Shown piece after piece: positions 11,337-23,164 of a stretch of 64,000 nucleotides of DNA. A program made the translations under genes and the position numbers. Location: assembly GCA_946902985.2 (NCBI GenBank), contig OX336389.2, positions 280,099,527-280,163,526 of the forward strand, written 5' to 3'. The DNA is from Meconema thalassinum (lineage: Eukaryota; Arthropoda; Insecta; Orthoptera; Tettigoniidae). Every line of letters starts with the position of its first letter. Within the stretch, counting starts at the first letter, position 1. The notes beneath the pieces were generated by a model. The model was given only the letters and a program-made list of their open reading frames with translations. It was not told the DNA's origin and did no database searches.

Positions 11337-12060
11337 TATGATGATGATGATGATAATTGTTGTTTTAAGGGGCCTAACATCTAGGTTATCGGCCCCTAAT
11401 GGTTTGGCTGATCGTGAAGATGAAAATGAAATGTAAACTATAACTAAAACTAACTACTAACTTATATACTAGAAGAAGAAATGGAAAACAAAAGGAGAAT
11501 AAGGCAAATAAAGGACAGGAGGAAAATAAATGCCCTCAACCCTCGAATAATGCGGATTGAGGGACTAGGAAGAAAGGAGAGCCATAAAAGGCAGATAGGG
11601 AAGTGAACGATGGAGAAGGTCCGCCCCAGAGGTAATGGAAAAGGGGGAAAACCGGATCCAGCTCAAGAATCCCACGGGGTCTCCAACTCCCGAACTCACC
11701 TGCCGTGAGCCCCTGAGAGTGTAGCAATATCCAGGGTGCACCAGAAGTGGTGGGGCTACATACACCCTGCCTCCTTGAGGGCCCTGAGCAGAAGGCAGGA
11801 GATAACATGAAAAGAAAAAGAAGGCTGACCCCTCGCAGAAGGAGGGTATCAGAAAAGATAAGACAAGGGCCAATTAAGGCGGGAAAGGAAGAGACTCCCT
11901 AGGCCTTGGATACCCTAATACCATCGGGGTCGGAAGAGAACAAGACTTGATCAAGTGAGGTCAACAGGAAAGAAGACGGAAAGGAGCCTGGCACAAATAA
12001 GTGGAAGCAATGCCGGACTCAGCTGGGGGCCCCTTGGTCGCCAACCCACGTCCAAAATTA
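11337..12060 (-). repeat. Repeat F, long copy (SINE-like 3' end)
   Basis: The left end is (atg)n followed by 'ataattgttgttttaagggg' and 'cctaacatctaggttatcgg'. The same end occurs alone at 24871-24930, where it is flanked by a target duplication and is read with its tail at the left, so the element runs on the minus strand. The interior contains the 65-bp block shared with 9297-9366. Several 90-100 codon ORFs on the minus strand overlap it and look incidental. The right boundary is approximate. Confidence 0.65.
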
Positions 12061-12124
12061 TATGAACAAAGTATTTAGGAGAACTGGCTGTTGTGTGTAA
12101 ACATTGTTTACTTAGCTTAGAGCA

Positions 12125-12250
12125 CGCTCTCTCGGTTGTCTTCGTAGCAAAAGTGGTTGCGTTGCAGACTCAGTTCATTAGACAGAGCTGGAAGGAGTTC
12201 GAATCCCACTTTGGATATGTATTTTTTGATTTCCGTATTCTTCTTTCTTG
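12125..12250 (+). repeat. tRNA-like SINE fragment
   Basis: A B-box-like 'gagttcgaatccc' stands at about 12197-12209, preceded by a degenerate tRNA-like head from about 12130. I found no second copy in the window, so the family is unknown. Confidence 0.35.
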
Positions 12251-12269
12251 GTGTTAGTAACATGTATGA

Positions 12270-12592
12270 AAATCCACAGCCTGCTTCCAGTCTCCGACCG
12301 GGTCAGGAATGGAATGAATGAAGCCCCCATCTAGCGGCGAGGATATGAACTGTGCCGGCTGCTGAGGCCTGACGCACTCCTCTGGGGCAATGATTAAATG
12401 AATGACAGATGAAATGAAATGATAGTGGAGAGTGTTGCTGGAATGAAATTCTGACAGGGAAAACCGGAGTACCCGGAGAAAAACCTGTCTGCCTCCGTTT
12501 TGTCCAGCACAGATCTCACATGGAGTGACCGGGATTTGAACCACGGACCCAGTGGTGAGAGGCCAGCGTGCTGCCGCCTAAGCCACGGAGGC
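12270..12592 (-). repeat. SINE-C with 15-bp target duplication
   Basis: On the minus strand the head reads 'ccgtggcttaggcggcagca' (A box) and 'ggttcaaatcccggtcactc' (B box). The body has 'aaaacggaggcagacaggt', 'ttttctccgggtactccgg' and a 3' part ending 'gcaggctgtgga'. The 15-mer tagtaacatgtatga flanks it on both sides (12255-12269 and 12593-12607), proving insertion by target-primed reverse transcription. The same family lies at 28555-28893 on the plus strand. Confidence 0.93.
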
Positions 12593-12607
12593 TAGTAACA
12601 TGTATGA

Positions 12608-13891
12608 TCTATAATTTCATCGTCATAAACATATTTTATTATATATTCTTATGGATGAAAGTTGGTGTGAAACTTGGAAACAAACCAATTATTTCCCTAT
12701 TGCAAGATGCACGAGGTAGTATTCAATGGTTTCCTTCCGTTTTAACGATGCTTTAGAGAGTCGAGTGGTCAGAGTTGACCATTTACCGTAATTTATTGTT
12801 AGTGGTAAATTAACGAGCGTTTCTGTTTGATGAAATGATCGTACAGAGTTAAATAGACATTAATGATGACTTAAGAGAAAATTAACATTGATATAGACGG
12901 CCCTTATTGCAAGTGCACGATATTCATTTGAAGTATGCAAATCTTGTAAAGTAAAATGTAAAGTTATTTCTCCTAAGAGGTTATATATCTGCACTCAGAT
13001 CGAATACACGTCGGGTTTTCAACTTTGGACCCTGCTACGAAGTCTTCATCTAACCAGCATCAGCGCGATTGTCTACGGTCATCAACTGATTACCATCTTA
13101 TAACCACATACTGTTATTTTATCTCAAAGAGTTAAGCCAACATATCACTGGAAGAAAATCAGAGAATTTGCATGCATTAACAGGCAACCTAATTTATATA
13201 ATATTCATTGCATCAATTTTAATTTGATATGTATTAGAAAAAAAAAGTGTATAGTATTATTATTGTTGTAATTCCTGCTAAATCCCGAATGGGTTGTTTA
13301 CTGAGCGATCCTGGTGGTAATTCAATCATTTGCCTATTTTGTAATTAAATTCAAATTGATCAAAGAAAATAAGGTAATCAATATATCCGTAATTCTCATT
13401 TATTCAACACCTTTCCCATGAATTTCACTTAAAATATACTGTATTTTGATAATAATTTGGTAAAATGCAACATAATGGAAACGCCGAAAAATCAAGAATA
13501 TTCGTGTAATAAATAGATTATTACGATACACATTTTTGATGGATTCCTACATTCGGTATTCGTCAAACGCAAGGTTTGATGGCACCTCCCAACACGTACA
13601 TTTTCACGACCATTTACATCCAAATAATTATTGTGACGGTAGACTAATAATAGCGATTATAATCGCAAATGTGATGAGTGTCTGAGCCTAAATAAAGGGT
13701 AGTCACGGATAACTTTGAAGTTAAGTGTATACACTACCGATCCACCCACATGCCTTCTGTCACCACTCACCACAATATTCCATAATGCTCAAATTAGAGT
13801 CAACACTGAGCTGCGAGGAAAATACAGTATATCGTATTAAGTTCTTAGTCAGTGGATCGGAAGGGGTTAGGGATGGAAGAGAATCTGTGGA
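12608..13891. other. No gene seen
   Basis: AT-rich spacer without recognisable elements. ORFs up to 62 codons look like chance. Confidence 0.5.

Positions 13892-13935
<44 letters not shown>
13892..13935. repeat. (ATT)n microsatellite
   Basis: About fifteen ATT units with little interruption. It creates poly-Tyr and poly-Leu frames that are artefacts. Confidence 0.95.
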
Positions 13936-14434
13936 CATCATCGAACTCTTACTCAAATGTTCCTGGAGAGCGAACCTATAGACGTTGGTGAGCCGGTGAA
14001 CAAAGCATTTCTTTCCAATCAACTCCTGATGGACCAACAGCAACAGCTCATCACACTCTAAGATGTGATTCCTCCATGACGTGGGTCACAATCGGACCTC
14101 CCACAACCTCCTTCTTTATGAATATCTCATGCCTATTGTTTCTTGTCTACAAGTTTGTGACATGCATACTACTGAAGAAACGTACTGGCCAAGGGATAGA
14201 GTGTGCCTTCTGCCATACCTTTAGATGATCCTGTCTGTACATCTTGAAGATCAGGAATTTTCAGTTTCATACAAGGATGCTTACGTTAAAAAGGTTTAAT
14301 GCATTGGCGGCGCCAGGACCTCTGCTCTAGGGCAGGGACGGTGAACCTTCAGGGGCACTTCATTTAGGTGCCATATTGACATGAGAATATCAACACCAGG
14401 TAATAATAGCAAGGTAATAATGTGCAGGCTTACT

Positions 14435-14590
14435 GCTTCTTGCCCCGGTGAGTTGGGTTTCATTCTCGGTTATTGCATGTAAGATTTCCGATGTGAAATA
14501 ACACGTTCAGTGGTTTTAGTTCCATGTAAAAAGGAGGTTCAATGGCTTACGATCGCGAAATTAAGAGCGAAGTAAAACTACCACCATCAT
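14435..14590 (+). repeat. SINE-B, degraded copy
   Basis: The body matches 2080-2190: 'gcatgtaagatttccgatgt', 'gaaat.acacgttcagtggt', 'aaaaaggaggttcaatggct'. The tRNA-like head is eroded; a relic of the B box remains as 'ggtttcattctcgg'. Confidence 0.75.
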
Positions 14591-14640
14591 TTATTTCGGT
14601 AAAAGCATGGCCAGAGACTCACTTGGTTCTGATATGAATG

Positions 14641-14641
14641 C

Positions 14642-14703
<62 letters not shown>
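14641..14703. repeat. (TTG)n microsatellite
   Basis: Twenty or so perfect TTG units, only about 105 bp from the next long (TTA)n tract. Confidence 0.95.
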
Positions 14704-14807
14704 AATGATGACATCTTGGATATCAGCCCCGTGTAGTTGGGCGTGTGTTGAACTTGTCGTATAATCTGGATTTCTGTGATGACTGCAGTAGTGCGTGTAA
14801 CCGTATA

Positions 14808-14808
14808 A

Positions 14809-14886
<78 letters not shown>
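14808..14886. repeat. (TTA)n microsatellite
   Basis: About 26 uninterrupted TTA units. Poly-Leu and poly-Asn frames across it are artefacts. Confidence 0.95.
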
Positions 14887-14889
<3 letters not shown>

Positions 14890-14969
14890 GGTTCATAAAT
14901 TCCTCATTTTACAATGGTAAGTTACAACGACTGAAAATACTGACTAATGTCAAGCACTTTCAGAGTTCA

Positions 14970-15338
14970 TTCTTCATTTAGGAATCGTCGCACTGTATGG
15001 CAAGTGTCCAAGATCACCGACTTTTGGATCTGTCCCAGACTGTGAGTCATTCCGAGAGCCTGTAGTTGGTCCAACAATTTTGAAAGTACAATTCCAGTTG
15101 CAGACAGAATGAGAGGCCGGATGCACACCTGCTTTAGCTTCCACATTTGTTTTACATCAATGACCTTTTGGGCTTTGGCTGTTTGAAGGTTGTGGTTGAG
15201 TGGTACGGATATATCGATTATCACAGCTTCTTTCTTCTGTCGATCAAGGAGGAGAATATCAGGTCGGTTGGCTTTGGTGGTTTTATCAGTGCGGATTTCT
15301 CTGTCCGAGTATAATAATGGGTTCCATTGTCCGAAATA
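14970..15338 (-). pseudogene. LINE C-terminal fragment with RPD...D endonuclease-like motif
   Basis: The minus-strand frame from about 15320 to the stop near 14970 reads RPDILLLDRQKKEAVIIDIS, then VPLNHNLQ, MWKLKQV, LILSATGI, and ends QKSVILDTCHTVRRFL. This is the C-terminal domain seen in insect non-LTR retrotransposon polyproteins. The RPD-x(n)-D arrangement resembles a PD-(D/E)XK-type, restriction-like nuclease. The frame is intact for about 115 codons and stops at the expected C-terminus. Upstream it runs into the (ATT)n tract, so the rest of the protein is missing. The clade is uncertain. Confidence 0.7.
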
Positions 15339-15341
15339 TCA

Positions 15342-15342
<1 letters not shown>

Positions 15343-15401
<59 letters not shown>

Positions 15402-15426
15402 CATTATTATTATTATTATTATTATT
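15343..15426. repeat. (ATT)n microsatellite
   Basis: About 28 units with one or two interruptions ('atc'). It directly abuts the 5' side of the minus-strand LINE fragment. Confidence 0.95.
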
Positions 15427-15506
15427 GAATAAGTTATACTTAGAGTTCATGGTTTTTAGCATTTAAAAATCAGAGATTTAGCGTTTTGATTGTCAAATCA
15501 CACACA

Positions 15507-15570
15507 CAAATATGCATGTTTACAAATTTACGCACACACAAATATGCATATTTACAAATTTACAAACACA
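15507..15570. repeat. 32-bp tandem duplication
   Basis: The segment 'caaatatgcat.tttacaaat' starts at 15507 and again at 15539. Confidence 0.8.
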
Positions 15571-16859
15571 GTTTCAAAGTGAAATATACTATTCTGAACG
15601 TATTCATTTATCACTGTACAACAGACCTACAAGGAATAGGAATGTCAATGATGATTGAAGTACAAAATACTAACTGTTTGAATGGTGTCCTCCTTCATTC
15701 GAGACCGCCTATCAGTCTCAATCATGTTGTACTTGCTAAAAAAAACCTCTCTACATCCACCCTGTTCGTAGGGGCCCAAATGGACTGCAGTGCTGCCAGT
15801 CAATAAATCGCCACCGTATTTTAAAACAGCCGACTATTATCAAGGGTCAACACAAAGTGAATGAACGCGTGCGTGAGAGCAGTTTCTTCTTCTTCTTCTT
15901 CTTCTACTACTACTTCTTCTTCTTCTTCTCCTTCGATATGTATTTGCTCTCTTGTTGAAAGATGTGTGATTGGTTGTTCTTTGCACTGCTCTTTGGCCGT
16001 AGAAAGTTATTCCACACATTGCAGTTTTAAGGCGCCGTAATAAATATATAATTATGTTGTTATTTATCTTATTTTTAAGGAAAAAAAACGCATCGTTTTA
16101 AAAAGATATATGTTTATTTTTCATAAAACCGAGAATTTCGCATAAATTGTAAAATTTCGCATTTTGAGCCAATTTAGCTAATTCGAAATGGCTAAAAATC
16201 ACTCATAGAGGTCATATAAGATGAAGGCACTTACACTGACAATGTTTCAACATATTTCGCATTTATCGCAAATGCTGATAACCACAAACTGTAGTTATAC
16301 TGTACCAGTTAAAACGACGGAGATTTAAATGATGTTTCAACAAGGTCAAATCATTGAAGCAAGGGCTATATCTAATGTGTACAAGAGAGTTACTTTAGCA
16401 TCTGTGCCATTGTCAAATGATGTTGAAACATTTATCAGCCAATCATGAAATGTAGAATGTGTGGAACTAGTAGGGACGTATTTGTTAGCTTATGAATTTG
16501 AACATTAAGTTTGGCGTCGCAATTGATAAACGCTTATTCAAACACTGCAAGGACCAAATAAACATGTTCTCATCTGTCAGTGGCACTTAGGTACTGTATG
16601 TCGATCCATGCTCCCAGTGTTGACAGATGGACAGTGACGTCACAACCCCCAAGCCATTTATGGAGTACTCCAACATAATGGATGGGAGCAATTACTTTGT
16701 AAACATGAAGTACATGGCATATTGCTGTAGAAGCTCAACCTCACATCGTTAAGTATTTCCAAACTTCCTATTAATTTAGTAGATAAAATGTGTTTGATTG
16801 TACTTTCCCCCTGATCACACCTCGTACTTACGCCACTGGTCCGAAGATAAGATAAGAAA
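15571..16859. other. No gene seen; (TTC)n-like tract
   Basis: An imperfect (TTC)n run occupies 15883-15930. The rest is AT-rich, with short ORFs that I cannot assign. Confidence 0.45.
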
Positions 16860-17100
16860 ACCGACCGATCAAATGCAAATTCTACGGCTGGACAGGTACG
16901 TCTGGAGGTACGAGGTTCAATTCTCGATACTGACATCGGCCATCAAGAGCATGGATTTTCCGTGCGTTAGGTCACACTTTCTACAGGCAATTGACGGAAT
17001 CTTTCCTCATTTCAAGTCCCAAGGCACCTACCCTTATTTTATCCTCATAATTACAGATGCGCTCTATGACAGTCATCATAGAAACACGGCTTATCAAAAA
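16860..17100 (+). repeat. SINE-G, tRNA-like head plus body
   Basis: A tRNA-like segment ends in a B-box-like 'gaggttcaattctcg' (about 16911-16925). The body includes 'catttcaagtcccaaggcac' and 'cctcataattacaga', and shares that order with 59455-59630 ('ttatttcaagttccatggcg'). The 151-codon ORF overlapping it (16798-17253) is therefore not a gene. Confidence 0.5.
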
Positions 17101-17359
17101 AATTCAATACCCACACAAGTATACATGCTGAAGATCAAGGTGATCCAAGTTCCTGAGATTTTTTCCTTCAGAGACGTCAGCGCTTGGCTATGCCATGGTA
17201 CAGACAGTGTTTGCGACATGGACAAACTAAACTCACCACTATTTGCAAAATAGTCCAAACAAAATGGAACACAAATGTGTGCAAGACGTACATTGGATCA
17301 AATTATCAATCATGTTGTTTTCGATTTATTTATGGGGTTGTGAATTCGTGGTCATTTAA

Positions 17360-17695
17360 CTCCGTATCCCCGAATGCATGTGTGGAATCTGTCTGAAAAC
17401 CTGTGTCATTGTGATATTTGTAATTGTAGGATTTGCTTAGGCGGCGGCCGTGACCTTAGGTTAGGTGCCATCCTGGTATTCGCCTGGAGTAGAAGTGGTA
17501 TGCCACAGGAAACCACTTTAATGATGGCTGAGTTGGTAATTGAACCCACCTCTTCTCAGTTCTGCCTCACGAATCGACTGTACACCGTCTAGACTTCAAA
17601 CCAGAATTACTTGCTGGAGACGGGAATCGAACTTGGACCTCATCGATGAGAACCAAGAACTCTAGCCCCTACACCACAAGGTGGTCTAGACTATG
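17360..17695 (-). repeat. SINE-D copy
   Basis: On the minus strand an A-box-like 'tggtgtaggggctaga' is followed by the outer B box (complement of 'gggaatcgaact'). Next comes a second B-box-like site (complement of 'ggtaattgaacccacc'), then the diagnostic body (complement of 'gcggcggccgtgacc'). It belongs to the same family as 24195-24790, 27263-27730, 34360-34690 and 37006-37485. It ends just before the minisatellite. Confidence 0.8.
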
Positions 17696-17780
17696 TATAT
17701 ATTTAACAGTCGAGCCTCTAACGCAACATGGAGAGAACACAAATATGAAACGAGCTCGTTACGAGAATTTTCCAAGGAAT

Positions 17781-20300
17781 ACGGTGGTACAGGCTCGCCA
17801 CAAGCATCCTTCAACATCCTCCCAGCCATACGGTGGTACGAGCTCGTAACAAGCATCCATCAACATCCTCCAAGCCATACGGTGGTACGAGCTCGCCACA
17901 AGCATCCTTCAACAGCCTCCAAGCCATACGGTGGTACGAGCTCGCCACAAGCCTCCTACAACATCCTCCGAACCACACGGTGACACGAACTCGCTTCAAG
18001 CATCCTCCAAGCTGCACGGTGACACGAGCTCGATACAAGCATCCTCCAAGCCATACGGTGACACGAGCTCAATACGAGCATCCTCCAAGCCTAACCGTGA
18101 CACGAGCTCTCTACGAGCATCCTCCAGGCCATACCGTGACACGAGCTCACTACGAGCATCCTCCAAGCCATACCGTGACACGAGCTCGCTACAAGCATCC
18201 TCCATGCCATACGGTGACACGAGCTCGCTACGAGAATCCTCCAAGCCATATGGTGACACGAGCTCACTACGAGCATCTTCCAAGCCATACCGTGACACGA
18301 GCTCGCTACGAGCATCCTCCAAGCCATACCGTGACATGAGCTCGCTACGAGCATCCTCCAAGCCATACCGTGACACGAGCTCGCTACGAGCATTTTCCAA
18401 GCCATACCGTGACACGAGCTCGCTACGAGCATCTTCCAAGCCATACCGTGACACGAACTCGCTACGAGCATCTTCCAAGCCATACCGTGACACGAGCTCG
18501 CTACGAGCATCCTCCAAGCCATACCGTGACACGAGCTCGCTACAAGCATCCTCCATGCCATACGGTGACACGAGCTCGCTACGAGAATCCTCCAAGCCAT
18601 ACGGTGACACGAGATCACTACGAGCATCCTGCATGCCATACCGTGACACGAGCTCGCTACGACAATCCTCCAAGCCATACCGTGACACGAACTCGCTACG
18701 AGCATCCTCCAAGCCATACCGTGATACGAGCTCGCTACGAGAATCCTCCAAGCCATACCGTAACACGAGCTCGCTACGAGAATCCTCCAAGCCATACCGT
18801 GACACGAAGTCGCTACGAACATCCTCCAAGCCATACCGTGACACGAGCTCGCTACCAGCATCCTCCATGCCCTACGGTTACACGAGCTCGCTACGAGAAT
18901 CCTCCAAGCCATACGGTGACACGAGCTCGCTACGAGCATCCTCCATGCCATACGGTGACACGAGCTCGCTACGAGGATCCTCCAAGCCATACCGTGACAC
19001 GAACTCGCTACGAGCATCCTCCAAGCCATATCGTGATACGAGCTCGCTACTAGCATCCTCCAAGCCATACGGTGACACGAGCTCGCTACTAGCATCCTCC
19101 AAGCTATACGGTGACACGAGCTCGCTACTAGCATCCTCCAAGCCATACGGTGACACGAGCTCGCTACTAGCATCCTCCAAGCCATACGGTGACACGAGCT
19201 CGCTACTAGCATCCTCCAAGCCATACGGTGACACGAGCTCGCTACTAGCATCCCCCAAGCCATACGGTGACACGAGCTCGCTACTAGCATCCTCCAAGCA
19301 AAACGGTGACACGAGCTCGCTACTAGCATCCTCCAAGCCATACGGTGACACGAGCTCGCTACTAGCATCCTCCAAGCCATACGGTGACACGAGCTCGCTA
19401 CTAGCATCCCCCAAGCCATACGGTGACACGAGCTCGCTACTAGCATCCTCCAAGCCATACGGTGACAAGAGCTCGCTACTAGCATCCTCCAAGCCATACG
19501 GTGACACGAGCTCACTACTAGCATCCTCCAAGCCATACGGTGACACGAGCTCGCTACTAGAATCCTCCAAGCCATACGGTGACACGAGCTCGCTACTAGC
19601 ATCCCCCAAGCCATACGGTGACACGAGCTCGCTACTGGCATCCTCCAAGCCAAACGGTGACACGAGCTCGCTACTAGCATCCGCCAAGCCATACGGTGAC
19701 ACGAGCCCGCTACTAGCATCCTCGAAGCCATACGGTGATACGAACTCGCTACTAGCATCCTCCAAGCCATACGGTGACACGAGCTCGCTACTAGCATCCT
19801 CCAAGCCAAACGGTGACACGAGCTCACTACGAGCATCCTCCAAGTCATACGGTGACACGAGCTCGCTACTGGCATGCTGCAAGCCAAACGGTGACACGAG
19901 CTCGCTACTAGCATTCTCCAAGCCATACCGTGACACGAGCTCGCTACGAGCATCCTCCAAGCCACACGGTTACACGAGCTCGCTACTAGCATCCTCCAAG
20001 CCAAACGGTAACACGAGCTCGCTACGAGCATCCTCCAAGTCATACGGTGACACGAGCTCGCTACTGGCATCCTGCAAGCCAAACGGTGACACGAGCTCGC
20101 TACTAGCATCCTCCAAGCCATACGGTGACACGAGCTCGCTACTAGCATCCTCCAAGCCATACGGTGATACGAACTCGCTGCTAGCATCCTCCAAGCCATA
20201 TGGTGACACGAGCTCGCTACTAGCATTCTCCAAGCCATACGGTGTCACGAGCTCGCTACGAGCATCCTCCAAACCATACGGTGACACGAGCTCGCTACAA
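17781..20300. repeat. 39-bp minisatellite array (four 49-bp units, then 59 periods of 39 bp)
   Basis: The anchor 'acgg/accg' occurs at 17781, 17830, 17879, 17928 and 17977 (49-bp steps), then every 39 bp to 20278. That is 59 whole periods with no net indel. The 49-bp unit has ten extra bases inside the 'catcctcc' segment. Two unit types occupy separate blocks: 'ctacgagcatcctccaagcc' with 'ataccgtgac' mostly before 19030, and 'ctactagcatcctccaagcc' with 'atacggtgac' after it. Higher-order duplications exist (351 bp between 18191 and 18542; 195 bp between 19866 and 20061). Each unit contains the palindrome cgagctcg. Since 39 is a multiple of 3, several frames are open on both strands, the longest 821 codons (17931-20396). 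Confidence 0.97.
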
Positions 20301-21512
20301 ACACGCAACAAACATCGGAGTAGAAATAAGCATTTCCAGCGATACACTAAAGGTGGAATGTGTCTGATAACAAGAAATCAGCAGCTATGTAGTTGACTGT
20401 TGCTCCTTACAGTGTTGCAGTCTACTTAAAGAGGGACGAAATGTCTGTGCTCTACTGAATTGTGTAAAAGGCGGATTAGATCGGAATTACTGATCATTTA
20501 AATTCATTCAATTCGTATCTACTGTTTGACCTACTGACGAGTATATTCCCTTCCACGCATCCTCTTCAAGCACTCATAAAATTATTTATATCATTAGAAA
20601 CCCACAGAACAGTATTTAACATATCTATACAATTCAGTCAGGAGCAGTCTGCCATGCTTAGAGGAGGTTTGCAGGAGGATCGTGCTCTTATGTAAATTCA
20701 ACGAGCACTGTCCCGATTAGAACGAACATATCCTTTGTGCTCATTCTAAAAGCCGACTCTCAGTAGATCAGAACGAGCCTCTTATGAGCGTGCTTGTTCG
20801 GTGTCGTTGCCCCGTCCCAATTTTACGAACGTTTAACATTATTGGCACGGCTTGTCCAATTTATACGTGGCTTTAGAGAGGCTATAATCCAGTGTAATGT
20901 CATGTCCATGAATCTGAAATTGCCAGTGCCTGGTCCAGACAATATTTCTCAGAGTGCACGTTCATCCCTAAGCAAAGTCATGAGCTTTCGTTATTTGACC
21001 TTCAAATTGGTTCATGGTGCGCATAGTTGCTTTGTGACCTACTGCCTAACATACACCATGAGGGGGAGGTCTCCGCTCTGTCTTACACTCACATTTTCAC
21101 ACTAGAGCTCTTCCTGGTTGATCAAGTCTCAACCTTCTGTGATCTGTCCCAATCATTCCACCTTGACCTATGTTCTTCCTTTGAGAAAGCCAAATATTTT
21201 GATTGTTTTATTGCTTGAGGGCCTGGATATAAGCTAGAGAATGCAGCACACGTATTCCGATAGGACCGATGTTGTTCGCCACCTGGGTGGGCTATGGCCA
21301 AAGGCTGCAGTATGATGATTACAGTAGGTTCCTGTGTGCAGTGAGAGGAGACGGCTATCTAACTAATAATGGTGACCAGTCGTTCACGTTCTTCCTTCTT
21401 GTAAACGTACTGTTGAAGTACCGTATATTATTGGTTACACGTCCCTTTCAGCTGCTGCTTTAGAGACGGTGGGTTGTCGCAATTTGCTCTGAATGGGATC
21501 TTGAACGAGCCA
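20301..21512. other. No convincing gene
   Basis: ORFs up to 103 codons show no recognisable domain. The minisatellite frame runs out shortly after 20300. Confidence 0.45.
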
Positions 21513-22285
21513 GTTGTTGTTATTTGAGTCTTCGGTCTTTCGACTGGTTTGATGCAGCTCTCCATGCTTCCCAGTCCTGAGATAATCGTTTCATCTCTAC
21601 ATACAGTAGCTACCACACACTACATCCGAGACAATCTGTTTAACATATTCTAACCTTGGTCTACCCCTACAGTTCGTATCCTCGCCCCTTACTTCTATAA
21701 CTAAGCTAGCTATTCCTGGGAGTCTAATTTGTGCCCTACCAACCTATCTGTTCTCTTCATTAGCAGTCACCAGAAACAATTCTCCACTCCCAATCGTCTT
21801 AATACGTCTTCATTTGTAATACATCTTCATTTGTAAGCCTATCTACCCATCTGATCTTCATAATTCTCCTGTAACACCACTTTTCGAACGCTTCAATTTT
21901 CCTCTTTTCTGCTGCACCAACAGTCCAAGTTTCACTTCCATAGAGTGCCATGCTCCAGACAAAGGACTTCAAGAATGACTTCCTAAAACCTTAATCTATA
22001 TTCGATGTCAACAGATTCCTTTTCTGTATGAATGATTTCCTTGCCTGTGCTAACCTACATTTTATGTCCTCTTTGCTTCGTCCATCACTGGTGATTTTGC
22101 TTCCTAAGTAACAGAAGTCTGCTACTTCCTTTAGCTTTTCACCTGCCATTTCAACGTCCATAGGGGTTTCTGATTTCTTTCGACTGCATTCAAATAGTTT
22201 TGATTTACATTTATTAGTTTTCATCATGAATTCTTTCCTCAAGACAGAATCCATACAATTTAAAAACTCTTTCAAATCCTCTGGC
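21513..22285 (-). pseudogene. 5'-truncated LINE, second copy
   Basis: The same element as 5998-6732, opposite strand. The minus frame 21991-22287 shows KEFLNCMDSVLRKEFMM, then YLGSKITSDGRSKEDIKCRL and QKRNLLTSNID. Later segments (21540-21980) carry the remaining C-terminal part in other frames, ending in the same point followed by a (caa)n-type tail (complement of 'gttgttgttattt'). The frame is broken after ...LLTSNID. The 5' truncation point lies close to that of copy 1. Confidence 0.85.
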
Positions 22286-22309
22286 AAGTAAGTTACTTAA
22301 CTGATATGG

Positions 22310-22432
22310 TCTTTTGGAAATAAGTACCCTCAAATGCCAATCGACTGTGCCTGGATTTGATCCTGCAACCTTGGGCCCAGCTGGGGATATACTGTATTTG
22401 TCCACTGCACCACGCAGCCAGCCGCTTCTTGT
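22310..22432 (-). repeat. SINE-A head fragment
   Basis: Read on the minus strand: 'ggctgcgtggtgcagtgg', then 'gcccaaggttgcaggatc', then 'tggcatttgagggta'. This is the 5' half of SINE-A; the 3' half is missing. Confidence 0.7.
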
Positions 22433-23164
22433 AGAGAAGACGTTACCATAAGCTGATTCAAGAATCAGTGACGTCAAACAATCTGATAGGGGCAAGTTAG
22501 AGCAGACGCAAGAAAAGCTTGCCGAAACTCAACGATGCGCAGAGACCAATATCAATCGGCGTATTTTAATGTTCATTGCGGGGCTCCTGTGTGTCCCCCG
22601 AATGCTGATTACCGGGCTCACTGCTCGCTCGCTCCGAGACGCGGTCTACAGCTGTAAACCAGCCTGGGCAGAACTGCTGCTATACTCTGATTTACAAAAG
22701 ATGCTCGGTGAAAGCTGTCATCCGCTTGAATGGTGAGGTGAGGAGTGGAGACGAGAGGAGTAACGGTCTCCATAGCAACAGCAAGCCATGCTGCAATGTA
22801 TGCCGACACAGCAGTAAGCACATGGTTTGACTCAGTGTGTCTTCACTCGTCACGGTCATTAGAGCGCCAGGGAGGGGGGCTAACTTCCCCAGTATTTGTG
22901 TCTTCCTGCAAGTCTCTTGGAATGTTATGAGTCATGATCTACCTCAGTGGCAACGCAGCATTTCCCCACGTGCTAGTTTTGACAGCTGTCAGCGATCATT
23001 ATTGGTAATTCAGGGTATAGCGAGCTACTGCCGCGAAGTGGGAGGGGCGTTGTATGCCACTACCGAGCACACCCGAACCCCCGAACATGGCCGAAGATCT
23101 GCGCAGAATTTTCGGGAAGCTTTTCCTGCGTCTCCTCTAAGCAGATAATCTGTATGCCGTCAGT
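22433..23164. other. No gene seen
   Basis: More GC-rich than the surroundings, with overlapping 60-103 codon ORFs on both strands but no recognisable domain. Confidence 0.4.

Noticed and set aside
13892..15426. Poly-Leu, poly-Tyr, poly-Asn and poly-Ile proteins
   Set aside because: These are translations of (TTA)n, (ATT)n and (TTG)n microsatellites.
16798..17253. 151-codon ORF as a gene
   Set aside because: It overlaps a tRNA-like SINE whose body recurs at 59455-59630.
17811..20300. The array as a CRISPR array
   Set aside because: Units are contiguous and similar throughout; there are no unique spacers between constant repeats, and the window is eukaryotic.
17931..20396. 821-codon ORF as a repetitive structural or silk-like protein gene
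   Set aside because: It is a by-product of a 39-bp repeat; other frames on both strands are open too, and the variation between units is mostly amino-acid changing. No start context, signal peptide or splice pattern was seen.
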